From an uncultured Phocaeicola sp. (lineage in GTDB: Bacteria > Bacteroidota > Bacteroidia > Bacteroidales > Bacteroidaceae), in the NCBI GenBank assembly GCA_944320815.1, contig CALUIZ010000021.1, forward strand, positions 1 to 57,310: 57,310 nt of DNA, in the 5' to 3' direction. Below are positions 44,820 to 55,910 of the stretch, piece by piece. The position numbers were made by a program, and so were the translations under genes. The notes under the pieces were generated by a model that worked only from the letters and a program-made list of their open reading frames with translations, was not told the DNA's origin and did no database searches. The first letter of the stretch is position 1. The number at the start of each line of letters is the position of its first letter.

Positions 44820-46037
44820 TTAACAGAACATCCTGCTGACCCTCTCTATCCCGCTCACCAGAGTGTCTATTTCTTCTTTCGTATTGTAAAGGGCGAATGA
44901 CGCACGCACCGTACCCTCGATACCCAGACGGTGCATCAAAGGCTCCGCACAATGGTGTCCCGTGCGCACGGCTATTCCCAGACGGTCAAGCAACGTCCCC
45001 ATATCAAAATGGTGAATATTGCCGACAAGAAAAGAAATGACACCACTTTTCTGTTCCGCCTCACCGAAGATACGCATCCCCTTGATTTCCTTCATGCGGG
45101 ACATCGCATAACGGGTCAGCCCGTGCTCATACTCCGCAATCTGTTCCATGCCGATGGCCGACACATAGTCCAGTGCCTTCGCAAGCGCAGTAGACCCGAT
45201 ATAGTCGGGCGTACCTGCCTCAAACTTGAACGGGAGTTCATTGAAAGTCGTCTTCTCAAACGTCACCTTCTGAATCATCTCTCCTCCGCCCTGATAGGGA
45301 GGAAGACGGTCCAGCCACTTCTCCTTGCCATAAAGAACCCCGATGCCGGTAGGCCCATAAATCTTGTGCCCGCTGAACACATAGAAATCCGCATCAAGCT
45401 CCTGCACGTCAACCGGAATGTGCGGAATGCTCTGTGCCCCGTCAATCAGTACCGGCACACCCTTCGCATGTGCCATGCCAATCATCCGCTTTACCGGATT
45501 GACAGTGCCCAGCACATTGGACACATGAGTGACCGACACCAGACGGGTCCGCTCAGAAAACAATTTTTCATATTCGTCAAGCAGCAACTCGCCCTTTTCA
45601 TCCATCGGAATCACTTTCAGAACAATGCCGAACCGCTCCGCCTGAAGCTGCCAGGGCACAATATTGCTGTGGTGCTCCATCACAGAAACGATTACCTCAT
45701 CCCCCGGCTTCATCAGTCCGCCGGCAAAAGAAGAGGCCACCAGATTGATGCTTTCCGTGGTTCCGCGTGTAAAGACAACTTCAGAGACGCTGCGGGCATT
45801 GATGAACCTGCGCACGGTTTCACGGGAACCCTCATGCAGCTCCGTCGCCTGCTGCGACAAGAAATGTACCCCACGGTGTACATTGGCATTCACCGAATAA
45901 TATTCGTCCGAGATGGATTCGACCACCTGCCGAGGCTTCTGTGTGGTGGCGGCATTATCAAGATAAATCAACGGTTTCCCATAAACAGTGCGTGACAATA
46001 TCGGAAAATCTTCCCTAATTTTACTTACATCGTACAT
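44820..46037 (-). CDS. sufS: Cysteine desulfurase SufS
   Basis: PLP enzyme that takes sulfur from cysteine and supplies persulfide for Fe-S cluster assembly. The 405-residue protein (MYDVSKIREDFPIL, ATG at 46037) has the PLP lysine Lys225 in FSGHKIYGPTG, HHSNIVPWQ for cofactor contact, and the active-site cysteine Cys363 in VRTGHHCAEPLM (group II type). It is last in the suf cluster, 90 bp after sufD. No sufE or sufU is present here. An in-frame ATG at 46103 is unlikely because the conserved N-terminus begins at 46037. Confidence 0.96.
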   Translation of the reverse strand: MYDVSKIREDFPILSRTVYGKPLIYLDNAATTQKPRQVVESISDEYYSVNANVHRGVHFLSQQATELHEGSRETVRRFINARSVSEVVFTRGTTESINLVASSFAGGLMKPGDEVIVSVMEHHSNIVPWQLQAERFGIVLKVIPMDEKGELLLDEYEKLFSERTRLVSVTHVSNVLGTVNPVKRMIGMAHAKGVPVLIDGAQSIPHIPVDVQELDADFYVFSGHKIYGPTGIGVLYGKEKWLDRLPPYQGGGEMIQKVTFEKTTFNELPFKFEAGTPDYIGSTALAKALDYVSAIGMEQIAEYEHGLTRYAMSRMKEIKGMRIFGEAEQKSGVISFLVGNIHHFDMGTLLDRLGIAVRTGHHCAEPLMHRLGIEGTVRASFALYNTKEEIDTLVSGIERVSRMFC

Positions 46038-46127
46038 TTGTTCGTAATTTTTCCAGTTTCTCCATTCATCGTCCTTAAAGCATGCAGGCCCGTCCAGACA
46101 CAAGCCCGCACCCCAAGAACCACAGAC

Positions 46128-47471
46128 TTATTTGCAGATTGCACATCCCTGGCATTTGTTCAGCTCACCACGGAAACGCTTCTCCACCAGCAGATGCAAC
46201 CTGTCTCTCAGCGCATCCATACGGATATGGTCAACCACCTCATTGACAAAGGCGAACATCAGCAGCAGACGCGCCTCTTTCAACGGGATTCCGCGCTGCT
46301 GCATGTAGAACAGCGCATTCTCATCCAACTGGCCTACAGTAGCACCATGCGAACATTTCACGTCATCGGCATAGATTTCGAGCTGAGGCTGCGTGTACAT
46401 GCGCGACTCACGGGTAGCACACAGATTGCGGTTTGTCTGCTGGGAAGAGGTATGCTGCGCCCCTTCACGCACCAGAACCTTCCCCGAGAACGCACCTACG
46501 GCACGGTCATCCAATACATATTTGAAAAGCTCGTTGCTCGTACAGTCGGGCACCTGATGGTCAATGAACGTATAGTTGTCCACCTGTTCGTTCTTGTCGG
46601 CAATGACCATGCCACACAAACTTATCTCCGCACCCCGGCCGGCAAGCTGCACCTCCGTGGTGTTGCGTGTCGTTCCGTTGTGCAAAGTCATGCCGTTCAG
46701 AAGCACATTGCTTCCCGCTTCCTGTCTTACATACAGATTGCTGAAGCGTACGGTGCTGTTATGCGTCTCCTCCAGCTCATACAAGTCAAACACCGAATTC
46801 TCCCCCGCAAACACCTCGATTACCTGAGTGGAAAGGAAGTTCACCTCATCCATCGCATGATCGCACACCAGCAGCTTGGCCTGGGCCCCATCCTCAAGAA
46901 TGACAAGAATGCGGCGATTGACCATGAAATTCACATCAGCACGCAGAATGTTCACCAACTGCACAGGGCGTTCAACCACCGTATTTGCCGGTACATACAT
47001 CAGCACACCATCCTGAGCGAACATCGTGTTGAAGGCGGTGACAGCATCTTTTGACGTATCCGCCAGCTTGGCATAATACTTTTTCACCAGATCGGGCCGG
47101 GAAACGGCCATATCCTTCAAACTTCCGAAAACCACTCCCTCAGGCAATTGTGCGGAAGGATGGACATGCTTGTAAAAGGAATCATTCACCACGAAATAGA
47201 GTGAAGTGCTCATGTTGGGCACATCGCATCTGAACACTTCGTACGGATTGACAGGAAACTCCAGACGATTCAGATTCAGTCCATAGTCGGGAGCAAAATA
47301 TTCGTCCACATCCGTATATCTGTACTTTTCCTGCTTGCGGGTGGGGAAACCCAGCCGCTCAAAATCAGCAAAAGCCTTTGCGCGCGGAGCGTTCAGCACC
47401 TCCGCACTCTGCCGGCAGATCAGTGCCTCATAATGCGTGAAAAGATCAATATATTGTTGTTCCGCTTTCAT
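46128..47471 (-). CDS. sufD: SUF scaffold subunit SufD
   Basis: Part of the SufBC2D scaffold that builds Fe-S clusters. The 447-residue protein contains [19 protein letters not shown] and the SufB/D-family end region with the conserved [25 protein letters not shown] and [13 protein letters not shown]. It overlaps sufC by 4 bp. The C-terminus ends with a pair of cysteines (CQGCAICK), which is more than a minimal SufD needs. Confidence 0.94.
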   Translation of the reverse strand: MKAEQQYIDLFTHYEALICRQSAEVLNAPRAKAFADFERLGFPTRKQEKYRYTDVDEYFAPDYGLNLNRLEFPVNPYEVFRCDVPNMSTSLYFVVNDSFYKHVHPSAQLPEGVVFGSLKDMAVSRPDLVKKYYAKLADTSKDAVTAFNTMFAQDGVLMYVPANTVVERPVQLVNILRADVNFMVNRRILVILEDGAQAKLLVCDHAMDEVNFLSTQVIEVFAGENSVFDLYELEETHNSTVRFSNLYVRQEAGSNVLLNGMTLHNGTTRNTTEVQLAGRGAEISLCGMVIADKNEQVDNYTFIDHQVPDCTSNELFKYVLDDRAVGAFSGKVLVREGAQHTSSQQTNRNLCATRESRMYTQPQLEIYADDVKCSHGATVGQLDENALFYMQQRGIPLKEARLLLMFAFVNEVVDHIRMDALRDRLHLLVEKRFRGELNKCQGCAICK

Positions 47472-48226
47472 GCCTGTTCTCCTAACTCTTTCTTTATCCA
47501 GTCGTATCCTTTTTCTTCCAGTTCGAGAGCCAGCTCCGGTCCTGCCGTCTTCACAATCCGCCCTTTATACAACACATGCACAACATCCGGTTTGATATAG
47601 TCGAGCAAACGCTGATAGTGCGTAATCACGATACAGCTCGTCTCCGGTGTCTTCAGCTTGTTGACCCCCTCGGCCACGATACGCAACGCATCGATGTCAA
47701 GTCCGGAATCGGTTTCATCAAGAATACTCAGTTTTGGCTCCAGCATGGCCATCTGAAAAATCTCGTTGCGTTTCTTCTCTCCTCCGGAGAAGCCTTCGTT
47801 CACGGAACGGTTGGCCAGTTTGCTGTCCAGTTCCACAATTTCACGCTTCTGACGCATCAGTTTCAGGAACTCGCCCGCAGTCAGTGCCGGAAGCCCTTTA
47901 TATTTCCGCTGTTCGTTGACCGCCGTACGCATGAAGTTGACCATGCTCACTCCGGGAATCTCCACCGGATACTGGAACGAAAGGAACAAACCCTCATGGC
48001 TACGGTCGGCCGGACTCATAGCCAGCAGGTCTTTACCGTCAAACGTCACCGCCCCTTTGGTCACCTCATAAGCGGGATGTCCCACCAGCACATTGCTCAA
48101 CGTGCTTTTTCCGGAGCCGTTCGGTCCCATTATCGCATGCACCTCACCCGACTTTACTGTCAGGTTGATTCCCTTCAATATCTCTTTGCCATTGATGCTG
48201 GCATGTAAATCTTTAATTTCTAACAT
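47468..48226 (-). CDS. sufC: SUF ATPase SufC
   Basis: ABC-type ATPase of the SUF scaffold, soluble in the cytoplasm. The 252-residue protein starts [17 protein letters not shown] (ATG at 48226), with Walker [10 protein letters not shown] at 34-42, signature [11 protein letters not shown] and Walker [13 protein letters not shown]. It lies 32 bp after sufB and overlaps sufD by 4 bp. The reading frame stays open further upstream but that part overlaps sufB and is not conserved. Confidence 0.96.
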   Translation of the reverse strand: MLEIKDLHASINGKEILKGINLTVKSGEVHAIMGPNGSGKSTLSNVLVGHPAYEVTKGAVTFDGKDLLAMSPADRSHEGLFLSFQYPVEIPGVSMVNFMRTAVNEQRKYKGLPALTAGEFLKLMRQKREIVELDSKLANRSVNEGFSGGEKKRNEIFQMAMLEPKLSILDETDSGLDIDALRIVAEGVNKLKTPETSCIVITHYQRLLDYIKPDVVHVLYKGRIVKTAGPELALELEEKGYDWIKKELGEQA

Positions 48227-48258
48227 CTTCAATCGGTTAATAATTAATAAACAAACGG

Positions 48259-49710
48259 CTATCCCACACTTCCTTCCAATGACACAGACAACAATTTCTG
48301 GGCCTCTACGGCAAACTCCATCGGAAGCTTGTTGAGTACCTCCTTCGCATACCCGTTCACGATAAGCCCTACCGCGTCTTCTGTCGGGATTCCTCTCTGG
48401 TTGCAATAGAATATCTGGTCTTCTGATATTTTTGAGGTGGTCGCTTCATGTTCCACGACCGCAGTTTCATTATGAATGTCCATGTATGGGAATGTATGCG
48501 CGCCGCACCGGCTTCCAAGAAGCAGCGAATCGCATTGGCTGTAATTGCGCGCATTGTCGGCCCTTTCGGCCACACGCACCAGCCCCCGATAAGAATTCTG
48601 GCTTCTTCCTGCACTGATTCCCTTGCTTACAATGGTAGAACGAGTGTTCTTGCCCAGATGAATCATTTTGGTCCCCGTATCCGCCTGCTGGAAATTGTTG
48701 GTCACCGCCACCGAATAAAATTCGGCAGTGGAGTTGTCACCGCTCAGAATGCAGCTCGGATATTTCCATGTAATAGCGGAACCGGTCTCCACCTGTGTCC
48801 ATGAAAGCTTGCTGCCTTCACCCTTACAGTTCCCCCGTTTCGTCACGAAATTATATACCCCACCTTTTCCTTCAGAATCGCCCGGATACCAGTTCTGCAC
48901 AGTAGAATATTTCACCTCTGCACGATCAAGCACTACAATCTCCACAATGGCGGCATGCAACTGGTTCTCGTCACGCATCGGAGCGGTACACCCTTCCAGA
49001 TAAGATACATAGCTGTCGTCATCCGCAATGATCAGTGTCCGTTCAAACTGTCCGGTATTCGCCGCATTGATGCGGAAATAGGTGGAGAGCTCCATCGGAC
49101 ACCGTACACCTTTCGGAATATAGACAAAAGAGCCGTCACTGAACACAGCCGAATTCAACGCCGCGAAGAAATTGTCACGGTATCCCACTACCGAGCCTAA
49201 ATATTTCCTCACCAGATCAGGGTGTTCCCGTACCGCCTCACTTATGGAACAGAAAATAATGCCTTTCTCCATCAGCGTCTCCTTGAACGTAGTCTTTACG
49301 GAAACCGAATCCATTACGGCATCCACGGCCATACCGCTCAAAGCCAGACGCTCCTCCAGAGGGATGCCCAATTTGTCGAATGTCTTCAGCAGTTCCGGAT
49401 CAATGTCATCCATCGACTTCGGACCATCCTTCTTTCTGGTCGGGTCAGCATAGTAAGAAATGGCCTGATAGTCTATTTCAGGTATATCCAAATGAGCCCA
49501 TGTCGGCATGTCCATTGTCTGCCAATGCCTGAAGGCTTTCAGGCGAAAGTCCAGAAGCCATTCAGGCTCACCCTTCTTGGACGAAATCAGCCTCACTACC
49601 TCTTCATTCAGCCCCTTTTCTATAATATCTGTGTGAATGTCCGTAGTGAAGCCATACTTATACTTCTCCTGCGTCAGTTCCTTCACATATTTATTAGGTT
49701 CTATCTGCAT
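48259..49710 (-). CDS. sufB: SUF scaffold subunit SufB
   Basis: Central Fe-S scaffold protein. The 483-residue protein has [27 protein letters not shown], the [19 protein letters not shown] segment with its cysteine, and [19 protein letters not shown] near the C-terminus, all typical of SufB. It is the first suf gene, 9 bp after cvpA. Confidence 0.97.
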   Translation of the reverse strand: MQIEPNKYVKELTQEKYKYGFTTDIHTDIIEKGLNEEVVRLISSKKGEPEWLLDFRLKAFRHWQTMDMPTWAHLDIPEIDYQAISYYADPTRKKDGPKSMDDIDPELLKTFDKLGIPLEERLALSGMAVDAVMDSVSVKTTFKETLMEKGIIFCSISEAVREHPDLVRKYLGSVVGYRDNFFAALNSAVFSDGSFVYIPKGVRCPMELSTYFRINAANTGQFERTLIIADDDSYVSYLEGCTAPMRDENQLHAAIVEIVVLDRAEVKYSTVQNWYPGDSEGKGGVYNFVTKRGNCKGEGSKLSWTQVETGSAITWKYPSCILSGDNSTAEFYSVAVTNNFQQADTGTKMIHLGKNTRSTIVSKGISAGRSQNSYRGLVRVAERADNARNYSQCDSLLLGSRCGAHTFPYMDIHNETAVVEHEATTSKISEDQIFYCNQRGIPTEDAVGLIVNGYAKEVLNKLPMEFAVEAQKLLSVSLEGSVG

Positions 49711-49719
49711 ATCTTTATA

Positions 49720-50232
49720 TTATAAGTCAGTTGTTTCAATCAGATTCTGTGCAGCTTTTTTCACTACCGGATAAAAAACTCCGGAAAAATCAGCTATCGG
49801 ATAATATAACACAGAATTTTGCTTTGCGGTTTTATGGATTAAGGTATCTTCAGAATCTGCAAATTCCATGAAATGAATCACCAGACCAACCAGAAGGGCG
49901 AACTTGAGAACACCCAGAAGAGCCCCCAACAAACGATTGACGAAACCAAGATGAATGACATCGGCTATTCTTGTCAAAACCGAAGCCAGCATGGAAAGTG
50001 CCACGGGAACCAGAAACCAAATAAGAAAGAACGACAGAATCTGCGCGAAAGTGACAGAAGTACCCACCGACTCGGCTACCTGCTCACCCACACGCGCAAA
50101 AAGAGCACGCGCCACGAACAATCCCGCCACTAGTCCCGCCAAAGAAGCCAGTTGCTTGAAGAAACCTTTCATGAAGCCAATCACAGAACCGATACCCAGA
50201 ATTACCAGAATAATACAATCGAGTGAATCCAT
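49720..50232 (-). CDS. CvpA-family membrane protein
   Basis: A 170-residue inner-membrane protein with four hydrophobic segments, starting MDSLDCIILVILGIGSVIGFMKGFFKQLASLAG (ATG at 50232). The GFMKGFFKQ segment and the overall four-helix pattern identify the CvpA family, named for colicin V production in E. coli; its molecular role is unclear. It lies between infB (113 bp) and sufB (9 bp), an order that I recall as conserved in Bacteroidales. Confidence 0.88.
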   Translation of the reverse strand: MDSLDCIILVILGIGSVIGFMKGFFKQLASLAGLVAGLFVARALFARVGEQVAESVGTSVTFAQILSFFLIWFLVPVALSMLASVLTRIADVIHLGFVNRLLGALLGVLKFALLVGLVIHFMEFADSEDTLIHKTAKQNSVLYYPIADFSGVFYPVVKKAAQNLIETTDL

Positions 50233-50345
50233 CTCCGCAAAAAATAAAAACGGACGCAGACCACACACTGCACATCATTTGTCAAGCAATCAGTGAAGTC
50301 AATGTAATCTGCATCCGTACAATCATTTATACCCGCACATACAAA

Positions 50346-53285
50346 TCAAAGCGTCTGTTTCACTTCTACCTCTTCGTATGTCTCTATTAAGTCACCTACC
50401 TTCAGGTCGTTGCAATTTGTCAGGCTGATACCACACTCAAAGTTTGTTCCTACCTCTTTCACGTCATCCTTGAAACGCTTCAAGGCATTGATGCTTCCCG
50501 TATAGATTACGATACCATCACGAATCAGGCGCGCCTTGTCCGTACGCTTCACTTTTCCTGTTTTCACCATGGCACCGGCCACCATACCCACTTTGCTGAT
50601 GTTGAACACTTCAAGCACTTCCACCGTGGCGGTAACCTGCTCCTTCAATGTCGGAGCCAACATACCCTCCATCGCTGCCTTCACTTCTTCGATGGCATCA
50701 TAAATGATAGAATACTTGCGGATATCCACACCTTCCTGCTCTGCCAGTTTGGCCGCACTGTTGGAAGGACGCACCTGGAAACCGACAATAATCGCATCCG
50801 AGGCAGCGGCCAGAGAAACGTCAGACTCAGAAATCTGTCCCACACCCTTATGGATTACATTTACCTGAATCTGTTCGGTAGACAATTTGATCAGTGAATC
50901 GCTCAAAGCCTCTACAGAACCGTCCACATCACCCTTCACAATAATGTTCAGTTCATGGAAATCGCCCAAAGCCAAACGGCGGCCCACCTCATCAAGCGTA
51001 AGCATCTTCTGAGTGCGCAGTCCCTGCTCACGCTGCAACTGCTCGCGTTTGTTGGCAATTTCGCGCGCTTCCTGCTCCGACTCAAACACATGGAATGTAT
51101 CGCCGGCCGCGGGAGCACCGTTCAATCCCAGAATCAATACAGGTTCGGAAGGACCCGCCTGCTTCAGACGTTGGTTACGCTCATTGAACATGGCTTTGAT
51201 TTTTCCATAGGAAGTACCGGCCAAAACGATGTCCCCCACATGCAAGGTTCCGTTAGACACCAATACGGTGGCCACATATCCCCTTCCCTTGTCGAGAGAC
51301 GACTCAATGATAGAACCTGTAGCTTTCCGGTTCGGATTAGCCTTCAGGTCAAGCATCTCCGCTTCAAGAAGTACTTTCTCAAGCAATTCATTCACACCGA
51401 CACCTTTTTTCGCGGAAATATCCTGCGACTGATACTTTCCTCCCCACTCCTCTACAAGGAAGTTCATGTTGGCAAGTTCTTCCTTTATCTTGTCGGGATT
51501 TGCATTCGGCTTGTCAATCTTGTTGATTGCAAATACGATAGGCACCCCTGCCGCCATGGCATGATTGATCGCCTCCTTTGTCTGCGGCATCACGTTGTCA
51601 TCAGCCGCAACGATAATGATGGCCACATCGGTCACTTTCGCTCCACGGGCACGCATAGCCGTAAATGCCTCATGTCCGGGAGTATCCAGGAATGTGATAT
51701 GACGGCCATCTTCAAGCTGCACATTGTAGGCACCGATATGCTGAGTGATACCTCCCGCTTCACCTGCAATCACATTCGCCTTGCGGATATAGTCGAGCAA
51801 AGAAGTCTTTCCATGGTCTACGTGTCCCATCACCGTCACGATAGGAGGACGCGGCACCAGATCCTCTTCTGCATCTGCTTCCTCTTCCACCGCCTGCGCC
51901 ACATCCGCGCTCACATATTCGGTCTTGTAACCAAATTCCTCAGCCACAAGGTTAATCGTTTCTGCATCCAGCCGCTGATTGATTGAAACCATAATTCCCA
52001 CACTCATACAGGTCGATATAACCTGAGTGACAGGAATGTTCATCATATTGGCCAATTCGTTGGCAGTCACAAACTCCGTCAGCTTCAGTATCTTGCTTTC
52101 TTCCTGTTCAAGCTCCTCCTGTTCCAACTGACGGTTCTGTATGCTTTCACGCTTCTCCTTACGATACTTGGCCGCCTTGTTCTTTCCCTTGTTGGTCAGA
52201 CGCGCCAATGTCTCTTTCACCTGTTTTGCCACATCCTCATCACTTACTTCCTGCTTGACGGCCGGCTTCTTGAAACGGTCTTTCCCATGCTTCGTGGCTT
52301 GAGAAGAAGCGTTCTTGGACGATTTCTCCATACGAGGAGAAGAAGAAGCATTCCCTCCTCCTATGTTATTGATATCCACCCGTTCCTTATTGATGCGGTT
52401 GCGCTTTTTCTTTTTCGAAGCACTGTCTTCAGCTGCACCTCTGTCTGTTCTGTCATCACCCTTCCGTATTTCCTTGATGATGGCATCCTTCATCTGCTTG
52501 CGCTGTTCCTGACGCTGCTTATCCTTCTCCTCACGCTCTTTTCTCTTTTCCTCCTTCGATTTCTTTCTCGGTCGGGTGGACTGGTTCAGTGCAGCCAGAT
52601 CAATCTGCCCTACCACGTTAATCTTTGACTTGAATTCTGTAGGACGAATCTTGAAAATTTCTTCTTTTTTATTCTCCGTACCTGATTGTACGTCCTCTAC
52701 TGTCTGTTTCTGTTCTTCCATCGGCTTTGTTTTCAATTCTTCAACCGGATGCTCCAGCTGTTCTTTCTCTTCTTTTTTTGCAGGCTGCAGCTTGTCTTCC
52801 CCAGTTTCCACCTGCACCCCGTCTGTCGGAGATTCTTCTTTCTGCATTTCAGGCGCAGACTCCTTCACAGCCGCAGCCTGAAGCGAAGCCATACCTGCGG
52901 CTTCGGTCTGACCAGCCGTTCCAGTCTGTCTTCTCCCCATTCTATCCAAATCTATCTTCCCCACAGGCTTCAGTTTCGGCCTCACCTCTTCTGGTACGGT
53001 CGTCTCTATCATCTCGGTTTTCTTTTTTCTATCCGGATGAATGTCTTCAATAGAAACGGAAGCCTTGTTGCGTTCCTTATTCTGCCGTTCCTGAATAATT
53101 TTCTCGGACTCTATCTTCAAATCCTTGTCTTTGCTGAACTCTTTCACCAGCTCAGCATATTGTTCATCAGTTATTTTTGCGTTGGGGCTGGCTTCCACCG
53201 AATAGCCTTTCCTTTGCAGGAAGTCAACCACCGTAGCGATGCCCACATTAAGGTCTCTTGTTACTTTATTCAATCTTATAGTCAT
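50346..53285 (-). CDS. infB: Translation initiation factor IF-2
   Basis: GTPase that brings initiator tRNA to the 30S subunit. The 979-residue protein starts [28 protein letters not shown] (ATG at 53285). A long, low-complexity Lys/Glu-rich N-terminal region spans residues about 60-410 and includes [22 protein letters not shown]2-N follows at about 410-470, the G domain with G1 GHVDHGKTS near 485, then [11 protein letters not shown] and NKIDKP, and finally the C-terminal domains. It is third in the rimP-nusA-infB cluster. Confidence 0.98.
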   Translation of the reverse strand: MTIRLNKVTRDLNVGIATVVDFLQRKGYSVEASPNAKITDEQYAELVKEFSKDKDLKIESEKIIQERQNKERNKASVSIEDIHPDRKKKTEMIETTVPEEVRPKLKPVGKIDLDRMGRRQTGTAGQTEAAGMASLQAAAVKESAPEMQKEESPTDGVQVETGEDKLQPAKKEEKEQLEHPVEELKTKPMEEQKQTVEDVQSGTENKKEEIFKIRPTEFKSKINVVGQIDLAALNQSTRPRKKSKEEKRKEREEKDKQRQEQRKQMKDAIIKEIRKGDDRTDRGAAEDSASKKKKRNRINKERVDINNIGGGNASSSPRMEKSSKNASSQATKHGKDRFKKPAVKQEVSDEDVAKQVKETLARLTNKGKNKAAKYRKEKRESIQNRQLEQEELEQEESKILKLTEFVTANELANMMNIPVTQVISTCMSVGIMVSINQRLDAETINLVAEEFGYKTEYVSADVAQAVEEEADAEEDLVPRPPIVTVMGHVDHGKTSLLDYIRKANVIAGEAGGITQHIGAYNVQLEDGRHITFLDTPGHEAFTAMRARGAKVTDVAIIIVAADDNVMPQTKEAINHAMAAGVPIVFAINKIDKPNANPDKIKEELANMNFLVEEWGGKYQSQDISAKKGVGVNELLEKVLLEAEMLDLKANPNRKATGSIIESSLDKGRGYVATVLVSNGTLHVGDIVLAGTSYGKIKAMFNERNQRLKQAGPSEPVLILGLNGAPAAGDTFHVFESEQEAREIANKREQLQREQGLRTQKMLTLDEVGRRLALGDFHELNIIVKGDVDGSVEALSDSLIKLSTEQIQVNVIHKGVGQISESDVSLAAASDAIIVGFQVRPSNSAAKLAEQEGVDIRKYSIIYDAIEEVKAAMEGMLAPTLKEQVTATVEVLEVFNISKVGMVAGAMVKTGKVKRTDKARLIRDGIVIYTGSINALKRFKDDVKEVGTNFECGISLTNCNDLKVGDLIETYEEVEVKQTL

Positions 53286-53390
53286 AAACAATCATTTTTT
53301 AATAGAGTCCGGAAGAAAATCAAAATTAAAATAAAAGCAAAGAACTGGAAGCCTCTACAACTTCGCTTCATCAGTCCTTTCCCGCCATTT

Positions 53391-54647
53391 TCATTTCTCG
53401 AACTCAGCCTTTAACACTTTTATTACATCATCAACAGTGTTCTCCTCCAAGTCGGCCTGTTCGATAAGCATTTCACGTGGCGCATTAAGCACAGCCTTCG
53501 CCGTTTCAAGTCCGATTCCCTTGATGGCACTGATAACCCACTCGTCTATCTCATCCTTGAACTCATCCAGATAAATGTCTTCATCCGCAGCCTCGCCCTC
53601 CAGCTCACGATATACGTCAATAGTATACTCGGTAAGCATACTGGCCAGCTTGATATTCAGACCGCTCTTTCCGATAGCCAGCGACACCTCTTCCGGCTTG
53701 AGATAAACTTCCGCCTTCTTCTCTTCCTCATGCATCACGATAGACGAGACCTTGGCCGGACTCAACGCACGTTGAATGAACAGCTGGATATTTGAAGTAT
53801 AGTTGATCACATCAATGTTCTCATTGCGAAGTTCGCGCACAATACCATGAATACGCGACCCCTTCACTCCCACACAAGCACCTACCGGGTCAATCCGTTC
53901 ATCATAAGACTCTACGGCAATCTTGGCTCTTTCTCCGGGGATACGCGCAATCTTGCGGATAGTGATAAGTCCGTCATTGATTTCAGGCACCTCCTGTTCA
54001 AAAAGCCGCTGCAGGAACATGGGCGACGTACGGCTCAGAATAATCTTAGGATTATTGTTCTGATTGTCCACGCGGGCCACCACCGCTCTTACAGTCTCTC
54101 CCTTACGATAGAAATCACCCGGAATCTGTTCCGTTTTCGGGAGAAGGAGCTCGTTGCCTTCGTCATCCAGGAGCAGAATCTCCTTTTTCCATATCTGATA
54201 GACCTCTGCACTCACGATAGTGCCCACCTTGTCGATATATTTGTTGTAGAGAGTATCCTTCTCCAGCTCCAGTATTTTTGAAGCCAGCGTCTGGCGCAAG
54301 TTAAGAATGGCGCGCCGTCCGAACTTCTCGAATATCACCTCATCGGTAACTTCCTCTCCCGGCTCGTATGACGCATCTATCTTGCGCGCCTCCGTGAGAG
54401 AAATCTGCATGTTCGGATTGGTCAGCTCATCATCGGCCACCACTTCCCGGTTCCTCCATATCTCAAAGTCACCCTTGTCAGGATTCACAATCACATCGTA
54501 ATTCTCGTCAGTGCCGAACATTTTCGCTATCACACTGCGGAACGATTCCTCCAGCACACTCACCATAGTAGTGCGGTCAATATTTTTCAGTTCCTTGAAT
54601 TCCGAGAATGTGTCGATCAAGCTTACGGTCTCTTCTTTCTTCGCCAT
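53391..54647 (-). CDS. nusA: Transcription termination/antitermination factor NusA
   Basis: Binds RNA polymerase and modulates pausing, termination and antitermination. The 418-residue protein (MAKKEETVSLIDTFSEF, ATG at 54647) has the N-terminal RNAP-binding domain (to about 130), an S1 domain, and two KH domains (GACVGVKGSRIHGIVREL, IGKSGLNIKLASML). It ends shortly after the KH region, without the extra C-terminal repeats of E. coli NusA. It starts 2 bp after the rimP stop. Confidence 0.97.
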   Translation of the reverse strand: MAKKEETVSLIDTFSEFKELKNIDRTTMVSVLEESFRSVIAKMFGTDENYDVIVNPDKGDFEIWRNREVVADDELTNPNMQISLTEARKIDASYEPGEEVTDEVIFEKFGRRAILNLRQTLASKILELEKDTLYNKYIDKVGTIVSAEVYQIWKKEILLLDDEGNELLLPKTEQIPGDFYRKGETVRAVVARVDNQNNNPKIILSRTSPMFLQRLFEQEVPEINDGLITIRKIARIPGERAKIAVESYDERIDPVGACVGVKGSRIHGIVRELRNENIDVINYTSNIQLFIQRALSPAKVSSIVMHEEEKKAEVYLKPEEVSLAIGKSGLNIKLASMLTEYTIDVYRELEGEAADEDIYLDEFKDEIDEWVISAIKGIGLETAKAVLNAPREMLIEQADLEENTVDDVIKVLKAEFEK

Positions 54648-54649
54648 AA

Positions 54650-55117
54650 TCATTTAAAGCTAATTGAATATTTCGTGTATTTAATCTCATCATATTTGAA
54701 AGAAACGGCCCTTTCTTCCATTCTGGGCCTTTTCGCCCCTTCCGGTTTAACCTTCACTTCTACCGTAATAGTAAACCCGTTCTCATCCGCTTCGGTCAGG
54801 ACACCGGTCCATTTCTTTCCTTCCTTGTCAAGGACCTCCACCGGACTCCCGACATGAATTTGATACTGACGGAACACCTTAAAAGGCTGTCCGATTCCTG
54901 CCGACCCCACTTCGAGCTCATAATCTTCCTCTTCGCGGTCCAGCTTCGACTCTATGTAGCGGCTCAATTCCACGCAGTCATCAATCCACATCCCGTCGGC
55001 ATGGTCAATTTCTACTACAATCTTGTCATCAGGGCTTATAGTAAGGTCAACCAGAAAATAGTCTTTCCCTTCCAGCCACTCATCCACAATTCGCGTTACA
55101 ACGTTTTTATCTATCAT
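54650..55117 (-). CDS. rimP: Ribosome maturation factor RimP
   Basis: Assists 30S subunit maturation. The 155-residue protein has VDLTISPDDKIVVEIDHADGMWIDDCVELSRYIES (N-terminal domain) and EVGSAGIGQPFKVFRQYQ, then an SH3-like C-terminal part. It is first in a cluster running to sufS, with a consensus promoter at 55181-55211. Confidence 0.94.
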   Translation of the reverse strand: MIDKNVVTRIVDEWLEGKDYFLVDLTISPDDKIVVEIDHADGMWIDDCVELSRYIESKLDREEEDYELEVGSAGIGQPFKVFRQYQIHVGSPVEVLDKEGKKWTGVLTEADENGFTITVEVKVKPEGAKRPRMEERAVSFKYDEIKYTKYSISFK

Positions 55118-55180
55118 GCATTAACTATTAAGAACAAAAAAAGGAGCCTTGCCGCCCCTCCACCTTTCATCCATTCGCGA

Positions 55181-55211
55181 CAAAGATACAAACAATCTGC
55201 TGTATTGCAAA
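55181..55211 (-). promoter_or_regulatory. Consensus promoter of the rimP-nusA-infB cluster
   Basis: Minus strand TTTG (55208-55211), exactly 19 bp, TATCTTTG (55181-55188). The leader to the rimP ATG at 55117 is about 55 nt and contains a small G/C-rich hairpin before a run of seven T (plus 55138-55142 A-run). Confidence 0.75.
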
Positions 55212-55258
55212 ATAATAAGGTGAAATTCATCGGCAGAGAATAAAGGATTGTAAACGCA

Positions 55259-55291
55259 AAAGCGAAGATTGAACAGCTCAACCTTCGCTTT
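55259..55291 (-). terminator. Terminator of tRNA-Pro
   Basis: AAAGCGAAG (55259-55267) pairs with 55283-55291, with inner TTGA/TCAA; it lies just after the tRNA on the minus strand and is followed by TTTTGCGTTT. Confidence 0.75.
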
Positions 55292-55294
55292 CTG

Positions 55295-55367
55295 TCGGAA
55301 TGAGGCGACTCGAACGCCCGACCCCTACGTCCCGAACGTAGTGCGCTACCAACTGCGCTACATTCCG
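55295..55367 (-). tRNA. tRNA-Pro (anticodon CGG)
   Basis: A 73-nt cloverleaf on the minus strand: acceptor CGGAATG/CATTCCG, D arm GCGC/GCGC, anticodon stem CTACG/CGTAG with loop TTCGGGA (anticodon CGG), T arm GGGCG-TTCGAGT-CGCCT, discriminator A. CCA not encoded. Confidence 0.95.
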
Positions 55368-55397
55368 ATTACAAACTTTATCTCCCGTTTGCGTCTG

Positions 55398-55428
55398 CAA
55401 AGGTACGCACTTTTTTTTTCTCTGCAAA
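55398..55428 (-). promoter_or_regulatory. Consensus promoter of tRNA-Pro
   Basis: Minus strand TTTG (55425-55428), exactly 19 bp, TACCTTTG (55398-55405). Confidence 0.75.
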
Positions 55429-55695
55429 CTTTTTCCCATATTTTTTTCTGCCAACACACAATAATCCATTATTTTTCACGGCTCTTTTCATTTACCCATG
55501 AGATAATGATGTATCGAAAGACATCAGACACATCATCGGACAACCCAATTTTCGCCAATCCGTCAAGTTTTGCCTCTCCCGTTTCTGCGGCTGACAACCA
55601 TTTCTCCAACATCCCCCGTCTTGCAATTAAAATGAAAGAACCGTGCACTTTTGGGACGAACAAACCGCTATTTTTTCATTTTTTAGACGATATGC
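55429..55695. other. Intergenic region between tRNA-Pro and tRNA-Phe
   Basis: No gene is supported between the two tRNA promoters. Short open frames here have no recognisable protein features, and the base composition is ordinary for an intergenic stretch. Confidence 0.55.
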
Positions 55696-55726
55696 TTTGC
55701 AGATTGATTTATTTTACCTACCTTTG
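55696..55726 (+). promoter_or_regulatory. Consensus promoter of tRNA-Phe
   Basis: TTTG (55696-55699), exactly 19 bp, TACCTTTG (55719-55726), 16 bp before the tRNA. Confidence 0.75.
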
Positions 55727-55742
55727 CAACGCAAAACAGAAA

Positions 55743-55815
55743 GGTGCCATAGCTCAGTTGGTAGAGCAAAGGACTGAAAATCCTTGTGTCCCCGGTTCGA
55801 TTCCTGGTGGCACCA
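55743..55815 (+). tRNA. tRNA-Phe (anticodon GAA)
   Basis: A 73-nt cloverleaf: acceptor GGTGCCA/TGGCACC, D arm GCTC/GAGC, anticodon stem AAGGA/TCCTT with loop CTGAAAA (anticodon GAA), T arm CCCGG-TTCGATT-CCTGG, discriminator A. It is intact although an integrase gene follows directly, as expected when an element inserts into the 3' end of a tRNA and restores it. Confidence 0.95.
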
Positions 55816-55825
55816 CTTGAAAGTC

Positions 55826-55857
55826 AGAGAGTTACAGCAATGTAGCTCTCTTTTTTT
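55826..55857 (+). terminator. Terminator after tRNA-Phe
   Basis: AGAGAG...CTCTCT with inner TACA/TGTA (55826-55851), then a T-run to 55857. It may be host DNA or may have come with the integrated element. Confidence 0.8.
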
Positions 55858-55910
55858 ATGCTCAAATATGGCTAAAACAGGGAAATGTTTTCTCCAATGT
55901 TTTACCCAAA

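Noticed and set aside
44931..45995. 354-codon frame opposite sufS
   Set aside because: Shadow of a conserved gene.
50955..51986. 343-codon frame opposite infB
   Set aside because: Shadow of the conserved G-domain region of IF-2.
55269..55820. 183-codon frame across both tRNA genes
   Set aside because: Runs through two well-formed tRNAs and their promoters; not coding.
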